From the NCBI RefSeq assembly GCF_007655135.1, contig NC_045129.1, positions 31,311,122-31,375,121 on the forward strand: 64,000 nt of DNA, given 5' to 3'. Made by a program: the position numbers and the translations under genes. This document shows, piece by piece, positions 22,401 to 35,000 of the stretch. The DNA is from Punica granatum (taxonomy: Eukaryota; Streptophyta; Magnoliopsida; Myrtales; Lythraceae). The notes under the pieces were generated by a model. That model worked only from the letters and a program-made list of their open reading frames with translations. It ran no database searches and was not told where the DNA came from. The stretch's first letter is position 1. Every line of letters begins with the position of its first letter.

Positions 22401-24762
22401 GTTGCTTTTGGTTTTTGACAAAGTACTCTCAGGATAGAATGAGGCTACAGTTTATCGAGAAGTAAACTCGGAAACTTACACGCTCAAACTCTCTCTCAAA
22501 TTTCTGAAATTTCGATGTTATCGATTAATTGATTTTGACATAAGACTAGAGCCAATCTTTGAATGGGCACGAGAATGGTGTCCTTTAATTTGGGACATGC
22601 CTCACAAGGAGACTTATCATCATGTATATACATAACAATCGGCCCTTTTCATTAGCGTTGGTCAAAATTATCTGTCCAGGCGTTGACCACCTAATGAAAT
22701 AACAGCCGCCTCTTCAATTCGGAGAACGGTCAAAGTACCTTTGACTTTTGTATTTATATATACATACATTCACGGTTCTACTCAATATATATATATATGT
22801 ATAACCCCAACTTATATATAAACCAAATCTTTTAATTTCGTTCACTTAGTACGAGAATTACAATAAATAATTTATTGAAAAAACAATCTCATTGAATTTG
22901 CAATCTACTATACTCATCAGATATAGTAATTTGGCTATCAAGATAATATTAATTTGTTTAACATGCCGTGCTAAATAAGAGGTGAGGACCCTCTCGACTG
23001 GCGCTTAACTTATATCCTAATTAATAATCGTTGTGCCAAAAAAAAATAACCGTTCTAAAAGTCCTATTGAATTACAATTATAAGTAGAATGAGATGTAAT
23101 TACAACGAAACGTAGTATAGTATTTTATTTCATAGAGCATAGAGCATTATATTAATTTGTTAAGCACATTGGGTAGGAGAATTAATTATCTCCTTTCTAT
23201 TGTTGCATGGGTGCTTGGTTTCAACGCCTACTCAGAGCTGCGCTAGCGGCAAATTTTGGGTTTTGAAATTATGTAAGTAGACTTTATCTAATATGATTAT
23301 TATTCATGTAATTGATGAAACAACATAATATCAACGTCAGCTATCACGGATAAATATTGCCTAGAAAAGGACAATAGAAAATAGAAAAAGGAAAATATAC
23401 TTTCTATATTGCTTAGCCGAGTAAGGCTGATGGGTGTGATTGGCCACGAATTGTTGAATTATGATATCCAAATAATGAAATTTCTTATTCAACCAAAAAG
23501 AAAGATTGATGAAATTTTTTTTTTCTCGATTTGAATTCTGGTATCCTGAAACTCAATTGGACATGACTAGTCCAGTCGAGTCGAGTCAGCCCACTAAGGG
23601 ATAAATTATGTGAGAAGAATAAAGTACATGTAAATAACAAATTAAAAAATTTCAAAGGTTGTATAATTGTTATTCTATTATCAAATAAAACCAAAAATTT
23701 TGAAATTTCAGGATTTTAAAAATACTATATTAGTTAAATAAATTTATCGAAGTGATTGGGTCATTTTATCTAAAATATTTGAACTAATGAAACTTTATTA
23801 TGCATGTGAGAAGCAATACTAAAATTATTAAATTTTAAAGATCTTCATCTATCAAATAAAACTAAAGATTTTGAAGTTTAAAATTTTTAAAATGATCTTT
23901 CATAAGAATCTAGTAATTGAAACGCAACACCTAAATTTATTACATAAATTCTTTGCTTATGAATTGCATATATATTCAATATCATATATCTAAAATTTCT
24001 CATATTAAAATTTATAATATAAATAATATTTTTTATACATTAATATAAATTATAAATTCATATCAATTATTATTTTCTTGTTTAACTTCTTAATATAATT
24101 TTTTCTTAATTAATCCGTGTAATGCACGAGTTCGAGAAGCTGGTTACAGATAAATGATAACATTTAGAAGACTGATACATTTGACAAATCCGCTTCACTC
24201 ATCTATAACGGGCTTTCATATCTGTGAAGCAGAGAAGGCATCCACCAACGGATGACAAATAGTTTCTTCTAATTCGGACACAGGCAAGAGTTTGCATGTC
24301 CACAATATCCTACAAAAATATAAATACAAATATAAATGCAAATATAAACTAACATAATATGTCCACTGCGAAATTAGAGGTTCTAATATCAACCTGACTT
24401 CTCCAAGTGATCGAGGACTGAAATATTATCTTCGCGTACGAGAAACTATACATGCTGTGGAGTACCACTGCAGTAAGCTCCGATTAGAGCCTATAATCAT
24501 CTACTGTTATGCATGTTTTAGAAGTGGCTCGTGATCGACATGCATGATAAAAGTCGATTAAATGATATGGGGAATATCGTCCGGACCCAACGAATCTCTT
24601 CCGTGGGGCCGGGCACAGCGGGGTAGTGGAATAAAAAAATTAATGAGGGGCAAGTGAAGAAGATATCGCGGAACCTGTAATAACATTGAAAGTGACGTCG
24701 GTTGGGTAGTCCTCCTAGGCCAAACTCACAGAAAGGCAAGTCTTCTTATATATAAAAGTTTA
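22401..24762. other. Intergenic, no gene recognised
   Basis: AT-rich. An inverted SINE fragment lies at 23513-23625 (listed separately). Frames at 23485 and 24518 on the - strand show no domain. Confidence 0.4.
23513..23625 (-). mobile_element. SINE fragment, inverted
   Basis: It contains GAATTCTGGTATCCTGAAAC, GACTAGTCCAG and CAGCCCACTAAGGG, the inverse of the 3' part of the SINE family at 14811 and 52926. Confidence 0.6.
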
Positions 24763-25356
24763 GGGTATATTTGATTACAACTTAATTAAATAATTGTTTA
24801 AAAATTAGTTTATTCAGCAAAAAAAATGTGTCTAAAAATTAGTTACAAATTAGATATAAGGGAAAATGAATAGAAGAGAAAGATAAAAGATAATGGTATC
24901 ATCTACTTAATTATTGAGTCATAAACCACATAGGTGGCGTTTGAAATTTAGGTTTGATTTTAACTTGACTTTGATTGTGATTTTACGGAGTATTTGGTCA
25001 AACTTGTGGGCCCACATTCATTTGAGAATATTGTAATTATGGAGTTGTATTAAAATGGAGTAGTGTAAATATTTATGGGTGAGGCCCATTATTTTAACTT
25101 TGATGAGTGTAATTTGTTTTGTTATAGGTAGAGTTAAAATCAAAATCACAATTCTAAAATCAAACCCAAATTTCAAACGGGGCCTTAATGAGTAAGCAAA
25201 AAAAATTGATTTAATAAAATAAGTTCGCTTACTGATGCTTTATTCCCCTCACAAAACATTTTCTCATCCTTGTATTTCTTTTCCTCTTCCTATGCATTTT
25301 TTTCTTTAACTAATTAAGTGATTAAATTTTAAGTACTTAATTTATCAAACAATACC
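24763..25356. mobile_element. Tourist-like MITE with a second MITE nested inside
   Basis: The outer ends GGGTATATTTGATTACAACT and, inverted, GGTATTGTTTGATAAATTAA are flanked by TTA on both sides (24760-24762 and 25357-25359). Inside, 24933-25183 has its own inverted ends (GGCGTTTGAAATTTAGGTTT and, inverted, GGCCCCGTTTGAAATTTGGG). Both fit PIF/Harbinger-derived MITEs. Confidence 0.8.
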
Positions 25357-25868
25357 TTAAACTAATAAGCCATATCACTTGTGCGTGTGTTGCACTTGTG
25401 GTTGTGGGCTGTATTGTTGCCCATTCTTTGAGAGTCGAACACTCGAAAAGTTTATGATATATATATATATATATATAATTTTCACTTGTATAGGAAGTTT
25501 TAGTGCCAGTGATATGCTTGTCTATTGTAATTTTCTTTTTAAAATTGTTAAAAACTCCAAAGAAAATTATGATTATTTTTAATCATTTTTAAATAAATAT
25601 ATATATATATATAGATTTTTTGTTGATATAAAAGAAGGGATTTTTATTAGCTAAAATATTAATTAATAAAACTAATAATAGAAAGAAATTGACGGATGGG
25701 AGAGAGAAACGAGAGAATGATGGAAGAAGTAGCAGCAAGGGAGAGAGAGGAGAGAATGTTAGAGAGTGAGAAAATGATCGAAGAAGTCGAGAAATGCGTA
25801 GTTATAATATCAAAATTACTATTTTGTCCTTAATTCAATGGTTATTAGCTAATTCTATTATTCTTTTA
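25357..25868. other. Intergenic, no gene recognised
   Basis: AT-rich with two short (TA)n runs (about 25457-25477 and 25595-25611) and a purine-rich stretch at 25690-25790 similar in composition to 27360-27450. Confidence 0.4.
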
Positions 25869-27080
25869 GGCTACGGTTGGTTCGCAGGATTAGAATAGAT
25901 ATAGAATAGAATAGACAGAGAATATAATAGATAGAGAATATAATAGAAAATTTGATAAATTTTTTTGTTTGGTTGGAGGGAATAACAAAACTGAGAATTA
26001 TAATTTTGATATTTGGTTGAGTTGAATAAGGAATAGAAAGAATATGAATAATATAAAAAGACATAAATGCCCTTCATATAAATATAATGGGTTTTATAAG
26101 ATAAATAGATAACTTTAATGATAATTTTTATAATTAATAAAAAATAAACATTTTAAAAATGTAAAAGTAAATAATTTCTGAAAATTTAAAAATTTAATTT
26201 AATTACTAAAAATTGTGTTTATTAATAAAATTAATTATTTAAACAATGTAATAAGCATAATTATCTATTATTATAATTTAAAAATAAACATTTTAAATAA
26301 TTGAAAAGTAAATAATATTTACAACTTAATATTTTTAATTAATAAAAAATATCAATTATTAAATAATTTGTGAAATTAATTATTTTAATTAACTTACTAA
26401 AAATAGTTTTTCTTAATAAGAGTAATCATTTTAATAATTTAATAAGCATAATTATATATTTTTATAATTAATAAAAAAAATAAACATTTTGAATAATTTA
26501 AAAGTAAATAATATTTTTAAATTAATTATTTTAATTAAATTACTAAAAAAATTTCTTAATAAAATTAATTACTTTTAATAATTTAATAAGCATAATTATC
26601 TATTTTTATAATTAATAAAAAAATACAACATTTTAAATAATTGAAAAGTAAATAATATTTACAACTTAATATTTTAATTAATAAAAATATATCAATTATT
26701 AAATAATTTGTGAAAATTAATTATTTTAATTAACTTACTGAAAATAGTTTTTCTTAATAAAAGTAAATATTTTAATAATTTAATAAGCATAATTATCTAT
26801 TTTTATAATTAATAAAAAAATAAACATTTTAATGAACGATGGCACGTTTTGAAATTAATGAACAATGCCGAGGGCATTTTAGTCTTTTATGCGTCAATTC
26901 CGGATGCTCCTTAGCTAATTCGGATATTCACGTGAGGCTTCCTCAATCAGGGCGAAAGTCGGATTATTGGCCCATCCGGAATAGGTATTCCGTATGACCT
27001 GCGAACCAAACGTCGGATTGTGTATTCCGCGCGGAATACGTAATCTATTCCTGATCAAATCCTGCGAACCAAACATGCCC
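25869..27080. mobile_element. 1.2-kb Tourist-like element with internal ~140-200-bp repeats
   Basis: The ends GGCTACGGTTGGTTCGCAGG and, inverted, GGGCATGTTTGGTTCGCAGG are flanked by TTA at 25866-25868 and 27081-27083. The middle (26105-26840) is a very AT-rich tandem array: the segment AAGCATAATTATCTATTTTT, or a near match, recurs near 26256, 26445, 26587 and 26785. A second pair of GCGAACCAAACG-type end sequences inside the right end suggests nesting. No transposase. Confidence 0.8.
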
Positions 27081-27713
27081 TTAGGGATATAATTCGGACA
27101 GGGAAAGTTAGACAAACTAACTTCTTCCTCATATATAGTAACTAGAACTTGACATGTGCTATGCGTGGAATCAAAAATAATTTTAGTTTTAAAATTAAAT
27201 CCATGCATGCAAAATACTATAGATTTTTATTTGTATATGCAATATATATTAAAGAAACTAATTTATTATCAAATTGTCAAAATTATCGATTTTGAAAAGT
27301 TAATTAAAAAAGGTTATTCTTTCGTTTCATAACTTGGAGCAAAAGCTCAGTGGAAGGAAAAAAAGGGTACGTTATTGTGATGAGGAAAGAGAAATAAGAG
27401 AGAATGGGATAATACCTTAGGAGGGAGAGGGGGAGAGAAAATTGTGAAAGGAGTTGACAGTAGGTAGTAATATAAAAAAGTAAAAATTACATAATTACTC
27501 TTAAATTTTCACTCATTTAATGGTTATCAATTAACCTTGTAATTTCTATATGAATATTTTTGGAAATGGAATGTTAGACAAACTAACTTCCATCTTTAAT
27601 TTGAAGTAGTAACAATAGAAATTAGAGTTTGGACTTGAGCTATACGTGGTGTCAGCACAATATAAAAACGTAGCACGGGGTTGGGGGATGGGAGTGACGG
27701 AGAGAAAAAACAA
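27081..27713. other. Intergenic, dispersed-repeat debris
   Basis: AAGTTAGACAAACTAACTTC occurs twice (about 27105 and 27573), so this stretch carries two diverged copies of one repeat. No gene. Confidence 0.4.
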
Positions 27714-30328
27714 GAGTAAATTGCCAAATTGGTCCTCGAGAGATGGGTTTTGTATCAGATGCACCTTCACCCATTTTTTTACATCAAATTAATCATTGAC
27801 AGTTGAAAGTTACATCAGAGTAATCCTTCCGTCTAGGTTCCGTGAAATTATGGACGGAATCGTCTGACGTGACTTTTTATATTGTTTCTTTTTTGCTTTT
27901 CCTATCTTTCCTTATATTAATAAAAGTCGTGGGATTGAAATTTCTAATCCCCAAATTGAAGAGCCAAAATCCCTAACCTCCAAATTAAATCGCTAAGACC
28001 ACAAACCAACCAAAAAGGAACTATCATGCAGAGATCAAAAAACATATAAAAATTTAAATTTTATCAGATTCTCTACCACATTAACCACCCAAAAGACATA
28101 AGTGTTGGGAATTGGTGTATGCCCTAGAGGCAATCTATAATCAGTTCTGTAATATGATATCTATTTCATTATATTACGAGGCATATATGTTATTGTGTAG
28201 ATTGCGCTAAATATGATATTACACAATAATGTCCTTGGAATAGTAGGTTCAATAGGCATCAAGTGTGACTTGATTGTGAGATCCTATAATTAATGAACAT
28301 TATTCCTAAATGTCCATAGTCAAAGTATTATCGTTAATTAGGACAACGATAATACGGTTAGACTAGTGTGAGTGTTGATTGATGACCAAGTCTCATAGGT
28401 CATGGATATGGAGATATCAAATCACACCACATGTATACATTAAGAGTAATGTGTATTGGACTGACCCACCATGAGATTGCTACATGGTTTGTTACGTGAT
28501 TGTCATTAGCATATCTCAAATTGACTATAGTGTAATGGTCCTTTGACTTGAGGTCACCATAGATTCCTACATGTAATGTCATATACTTTGATACTGTCAA
28601 ACGCCACTGTAACAGGATGGTTATAAAGACAGTTATTGGGTATACCACAGAGCATGGAGAGGAATGTGAGTGATCAAAATAGAATTTGTCCCTCCTACGA
28701 AACGGGAGCGATATCTCACGGCCACTTGGTGGTTAAGTCTAAAAGTGTATGCATACCCAAATGAGTCGATATAGCGATATCGAGCTCATTTGTTCTGATA
28801 GACTTACCCAGTAAACCAAGAAAGAGAGATATTGAGCCATACAAGGATGTCATCGACCATGCCTTGGGCTCAATAGAGATATAGAGGACAATGGATTATA
28901 TTACACGGTAATATAGGTCACAAGGTTCGTCGAGAAATTGACTTTTCGATTACTTGAGTAACAGTGATGCATTGCTAGATGCCGCTCACTGTTTGTAATA
29001 TTAAAATAGAGATTTCGATATTACTATCAACGTAATTGGGAACCTACAGGGTCACACACTACGACTAAATTGACGAGATACTTTGAAACAATAAAATCGT
29101 CTAATAGAGATTAGATGATTTATGGTGCGACTAATTAATCGGATATTTAATGAGATTAAATTTGTCGATTAATTAGACTCGATTTATTAGATTAAATGGA
29201 CCAAATTGATGCACGATTAATACGATGACACATGGGCCATACATATGTCTACATTTATACATACACATGGGCTAATTAAATGATGCCATTTACCTAGACA
29301 CATGTCATGTAGGGAGCCCATGTAATTCTAATCCCACATCGGTGGGATTTGAATTTTCTTCCCTTCCTGTTTGTTATATAAAGGGTACAGAGCATACAAA
29401 TATTATATAGATGAGATATATATGTATGCATGTGTTTGTGTACGTTTACATACACAAATATATAAGATATACATGTATGTATATAAATGGGCATAATTGA
29501 GTTGAATTGTTCAACTCATTAGGTCCAATTAAGTCTAATAAATTTCGAGAGTCGCACCAGTGTTTCTTTCGAGTGTTGGTCACTAGCACCGCCGATCTCG
29601 AAGACTCGTCGACAAAATCGGTGTGGACACCGGTAGAGGCGTCACGCGTGGGACGCTCGGTCGACAACTTTAAATATTCCAGGTACGCTTTTATTTACTC
29701 TTATTCTTCTAGTAGGTCTTGGAATTAGTTTCACGGGTATGAAATTTTTGAATTTCTGTTCCTTTTTCGTTTCCGTTGCGCCCCGTGAAACCAGCAATAA
29801 GATAAGCAACCATGGGACCGTATTAAACAATGCATGAAGGAGACAAGTAAAGAGACCATAAAATCCACTGTGGAAATAGTAAATAACCCTTACCTATCTG
29901 CAGTCTAAGTTTTTGAAACCTACATGAGGACCATGACCAGTTTATATCACCATAAAACACCACACTCCACTTCGATCTTCTTGTTCTAAACCCCAAAAGA
30001 AACTTCAAGGATCAGAGAAATTGTACAACTCTACTTTCTCACTTGGATGATTGCTCTATAATGAGAAAATCCCGCCCAAGCATCCCTTCCTTTCCTGCTC
30101 TTGATCTGAAGATGCTTAACGGAGGCAGAAACACACGTGAGAATGACACGTCAGATGGGAAATAATATAAAAAGGCACATCAAATGTTTCCGTCCACGAT
30201 TTTACGAAATTTAGACGGAATGATTGCTCTGATGTAACTTTTAACTGTCAAGGGTTAGTTTAATGTAAAAAATGGGCGAAGGGGCATGACAAAACCCATA
30301 TTTCGAGGATCAATTTGGCAATTTACTC
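27714..30328. mobile_element. Mutator-like MITE/Pack-MULE candidate with 10-bp target duplication
   Basis: Terminal inverted repeats of about 170 bp (27714-27885 and 30166-30328) start GAGTAAATTGCCAAATTGGT. Both sides carry the identical 10-mer GAAAAAACAA (27704-27713 and 30329-30338). A solo LTR with its own duplication sits inside (28098-29801); without it the element is about 0.9 kb. Long inverted ends and a 9-10-bp duplication fit Mutator-like elements. The right interior (about 29810-30160) looks less AT-rich and gene-like, but no family was recognised. Confidence 0.8.
28103..29796 (+). mobile_element. Solo LTR of the copia family at 40962-49065
   Basis: It starts TGTTGGGAATTGGTGTATGC, ends GTGAAACCAGCA, and is flanked by ATAAG at 28098-28102 and 29797-29801. 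It matches the two LTRs of the full element except for a replaced stretch around 29230-29510, where the solo copy has GTTATATAAAGGG (a TATA-like box near 29373). Intact flanking repeats show that LTR-LTR recombination within one element removed the interior. Confidence 0.95.
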
Positions 30329-30338
30329 GAAAAAACAA

Positions 30339-30880
30339 ATAGGGGAGTGGGAGGTGGCCATTTATAAGAGAGGGGAGAAAGTAAAAGTGAAAGTGCGAGG
30401 GGGAGTGAAAGAGTGACACATGGGCAGAAAGTAGAAAAAGCAGGAAGAGCGAAGAGGCGAGAGAAAAATGCAGTCGATGCCTAATTTACTATTTTGGGGA
30501 AACCAAGTTATTCCTTTATATATAGTATAGACAGATCGATAATAGATATATTGATTATTTTTTTTTTCGGTTATAGAAGAAACTTGAGGTCCAATATAAT
30601 GAAAAATAAATAGTAAATAACTAATAGAAGGATATAGATAGTTCCATTAGATATCAAATATGTCAATAGTCGAGAGCGTGTGTCGCTACGTTATGTTTTT
30701 TTTTTGATATGATTACTTTTAAATAAATAAATAAATAACAAGCACTTATTGAGGGGAGCCCGATTAGCTAAGTAATCGCGATTTCTAATGTAGAAACGTC
30801 CAAGAAAAAGCTACCTCTGGAAGGAATTTTGACACTAAAACAGACACAAATGTACACAGATCCAAGCATTTACTAAGGCC
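30339..30880. other. Intergenic, no gene recognised
   Basis: Purine-rich then AT-rich sequence, ending with several short A/T runs. No conserved frame. Confidence 0.4.
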
Positions 30881-31112
30881 TTGTTTGGTTTGTGAGTATA
30901 ATTTTAAAATCACCATTATAACTTTAACTCTACTCACTACAAAATAAAATAACTCATACAAAGTTAAAGAGTGGGCCCCATTTATACCATTTTTTTTCAC
31001 AATAAAACAACATAACTCATACAAAGTCAAAGAGTGGGTCCCATTTATACCAATTTTTTTTCAAAATCAAAATCTGATTTTAAAATCCTACTATGAAACC
31101 AAATGCAGCATA
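30881..31112. mobile_element. Tourist-like MITE with internal duplication
   Basis: The ends are GCCTTGTTTGGTTTGTGAG and, inverted, TGCTGCATTTGGTTTCATAG. A ~60-bp internal unit (AACTCATACAAAGT, AAAGAGTGGG, CCCATTTATACCA) occurs twice in tandem. It belongs to the same broad MITE group as 20708 and 39262. Confidence 0.7.
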
Positions 31113-31840
31113 AATAATCTTGAAAGGAAATTCAAAGAAAAAGGCATCTGAAAGTAAATTGAAATAATAATGATCATCTGAATGTGAAGAAGTGAGTACA
31201 TTAAAAGAATTCTCATCTGTTCTTATATATATATATATATATTATATAAAAGAATTCTCATTTGTTTGTTCATATTAACATAAGAATAGCTTATATTAAT
31301 TCATTCATTTTAACAACTTATATTAATTAGTAATATTAATTTATTTGGTGTATAACTAACAAAATATGTTTTAAAATATTGAAATCCCACTGACGAGGAT
31401 CAAACCTGAGATTTCATGATTATGGTGAAACTTGTGCGACTGCACCGAATCCTCTTCCTTAGATAAAACACATTTTACCCAAATAAAATAAACATAATAG
31501 TAAGAGTAAGATAAAACACCCCGACCGGCATTCCCATCAGCGGACTCCAGCCACCATGAAAATATTCCCCGATGAAGTCCACAATCTAGACTGTCTTCAG
31601 GTCGAGCTTCATCGTGTTACTGGCCTTGCTTAGAGTGTTTGGTTATTGTAAGGTATCATCATCATAGGTGTTGATATCTCATAGATAATCATACCTTAAC
31701 ATGTCATATTTGTTTGACCAATTGAAACTTAGAAAATATTCGGAAGATTATGAATTCTTAGAAAATATTCATCGTTTCAAAAAGTGATATGGTACTAATC
31801 ATATAATATAATAGAATTTGCCCGTCTCCTCTCATCGCCC
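31113..31840. other. Upstream region of the KUP gene
   Basis: A (TA)n run at about 31226-31246 and AT-rich sequence. No gene recognised before the promoter. Confidence 0.4.
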
Positions 31841-31844
31841 CTAC

Positions 31845-31850
31845 ATATAA
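31845..31850 (+). promoter_or_regulatory. Probable TATA box of the KUP gene
   Basis: ACATATAAACT about 155 bp before the proposed ATG at 32004. It is followed by a pyrimidine-rich leader (CCCTCTCTCTCTCCCGTTCC near 31920) of the kind common in plant 5' UTRs. There is no ATG between it and 32004. Confidence 0.6.
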
Positions 31851-32003
31851 ACTGAACAGAAGCGGCACTGCCCGAGAACAGAGCCACCCATTACAAAACA
31901 AAACACATATTGCCTTTGTCCCTCTCTCTCTCCCGTTCCCAGTGAGAAGGAAGAGTGCAGTGGAGGCTCCTCTGTTTTCCTCTGCTGCTTTGTTTCCCTG
32001 TCA

Positions 32004-35000
32004 ATGTGGGGCGTGACTCGGCGCGACGTGACGGGCGTTGGGTTCATTGAGTCGGCCGCGACCCAGTTTGAGGCTGTAAGATTTTCCGATCCTCTGTTTT
32101 GCCATGTTGCGGATCAGTTGTGCGTATTGCATTCTTACATGCATCGTGGGGTGCTCTTTTTTTCTATCCTTCATGTCGCTGTCCGTACTCCCTGGTTCTG
32201 CCCTTCTGGGCATTTGTGATGTCGAACGTTTCGTTGGACACGTGAACTTTGCATCGGTTGTTGGTTGTACTGTTTCCCCACATTCTATGTTTCCTTTTCG
32301 CTCCTTAGAGCTTATTTGTATGGGTTCAATCGATATATAACACGGTCTTGCATCACATTGTATAGAATAAGTATAGTATAACTGAAGTTCACAAAGCAAA
32401 TAAATTGTGGAAATGTTACATCAGGGAAAGAGTAGATGGAGGACTCTGCTACTTGCATACCAGACGCTCGGAGTCGTTTTTGGGAGCCTCGTCACGTCTC
32501 CTCTGTATGTGTATCCCTCGATGCCGTTGACCAATCCGACAGAGGACGACTACTTGGGAGTATACAGTATCATGTTTTGGACTCTCACTCTCATCGGAGT
32601 TGTTAAATATACTTGTGTAGCTCTCAATGCCGATGATCAGGGTGAAGGTATATCTTACCTATCCATATATGATATATGAAATATATAATGTTCATAAGTT
32701 GGTTGCCTGCATTTGCTCTCTTTCTCATTGGCTGCAGGTGGGACATTTGCATTATACTCGCTGCTCTGTAGGAATATGAACATCGGAATTCTCAAGTCCA
32801 AACGCGTAGATTCCAACTCAAATATCTTGAGGAATACCCAGCCAGCTGAAAAGGAAACTAGGCTTGCGAAATTCTTCGAAAGGAGCATCGTTGCTAGAAG
32901 AGCACTCCTGTTTATTGCTATGTTGGGCGTGTGCATGCTTATTGGTGATGGTACCATCACCCCTGCAATTTCCGGTTAGTGACAGTACGGAATTTCTTCC
33001 CTAGTATTCATTGTATTTTATTCTTTCCCCGGAAACCACGTTTGGGTATATTACGTTTTTCATATTCCTTTCTCTTTTTTGGTTTGTTTACAGTGCTATC
33101 GGCAATCGATGGATTGAGAACACCTTTCCGGTCAGTAGTCAGCAAGTGTAAGTACAGAAACTTATTACTTCTTCTATGCACAGGGATGTTATTAATTAGT
33201 CCAGGGAACGAACAGAAGTAAAGAGACCACAGGCAGCTCTTGTCCTTATAGATTCCTTAGTCAATGTGTTCTTTAAAAAGTCAGGAGTAGGAAGATCTCG
33301 GAAATTGCGGTTTTAAGCAGCAAAGCGGTCGATTTTTGTTGATTCCTGAATATTTTACCACGCTCCATATACATTATTAAGCACTTAGGATATCTGTAAC
33401 TTAACGTGGTATCAAAGCAAAATGCAGGAGTTTGTTTTGAGCGTAAGTAACGCCCTTTTTATTTTTTTACTTGATCTGTTTGTTATTTTTTCAGTATCTC
33501 TCCAATTCCTCCGAATGCTTCAACTGTCGGTTTTAGGAAAATATTTCGCAAGGGCGTACCTGGAAAATTTATATAAGTTGTTATTGAGACCAGCCACTAC
33601 ATGAGAGTTGAAGAGATTGCTGCAGAGTAGCCAGTTTTTGAGATATACTTGTTGAAGCCCCGATATCAAGCCTCTAAAATAGAGAAAATATGTGTCGGTC
33701 CTGTTATCTATTGGACCTTATAGGAGCTCTCTTTGACAGACTCCATATATTTATTATTGCAGCTCTAGTGGAAGCTCTCTCAGCAATAGTTCTGATAGTG
33801 CTGTTCCTTCTCCAAAAGCTCGGAACCTCTAAAGTGAGCTTCCTGTTTTCTCCGATCATGGGGGCATGGACTCTATCCACTCCACTCATTGGAACTTATA
33901 GCATCATAAAGCATTACCCGGGCATATTTAAGGCACTGTCTCCTGTCTACATCGTTCGTTACTTCACGAGGAACGGGAAGAATGGCTGGCTTTCACTTGG
34001 GGGGACCGTGCTCTGTATTACCGGTAAGCATGGATTTTCATAGTCATCTCATTGGAAATGGTGATCATCATACACTTCCTTGGTTGCCTTTGCCTTTATG
34101 GTTGAAAACCTTTATGAACAATGGATTCGTAAAGCTTGCTTTAGATAATCTCCGACGTATGGAAGCGAAAGATGGAAGGTTCATAAGATGGAATTATAAG
34201 AATCATTTTTTAATATAATTCGTTTTGCTGTTAGTCTAAAAAAATAGTATTGACTAATGTAGCTCTCCTTCTTGTAATCAGGTTCAGAAGCACTGTTTGC
34301 AAATCTTGGGCACTTCAATCGAGCTTCCATTCAGGTAACTGATATTTTCCTTTGCTCAATCTTTGTTTTCGATTCCCCTTCATCAATTATTTCTAACAAA
34401 TGGTCTTTGCTGCACAGATAGCATTCCTGTTCACTATTTACCCATCATTGATTCTTACTTATGCGGGTCAGACTGCTTACTTGATCAAGCACCCCAGCGA
34501 TCACAGCGACGGGTTCTACAAGTTCATTCCTTCCAGCGTTTACTGGCCAATCTTCGTGATTTCCACTTTGGCGGCGATTGTGGCTAGCCAATCGCTGATC
34601 TCGGCAACCTTTTCTGTGATCAAGCAGTCGGTAGTACTGGATTACTTTCCTCGGGTCAAGGTGGTTCACACATCCTCGAGCAATGAAGGCGAGGTTTACT
34701 CCCCGGAAATCAACTACATCCTCATGGTTCTCTGTGTTGCCGTCATTCTTATCTTTGGAGACGGGAAGGACGTTGGGAATGCTTATGGTATGGAAACTAA
34801 TTTCTCCTGGATTCTGCGTTCATTATGTTTCATGACAATTCGGTTTTCTGTTTTCGTAATTCAAGAAATGAATTAGGTAGAATATATGTTCAGTCTTGCA
34901 ATACATTCAACTAATTGATAAATCATCTATCGATTCAGGTGTCGTCGTAAGTCTAGTCATGGTCATAACGACTGTACTCCTGACCCTTGTTATGATCACT

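Noticed and set aside
26105..26840. Repeat array considered as CRISPR-like
   Set aside because: Units are long, AT-rich and of unequal length without unique spacers; plant nuclear context.
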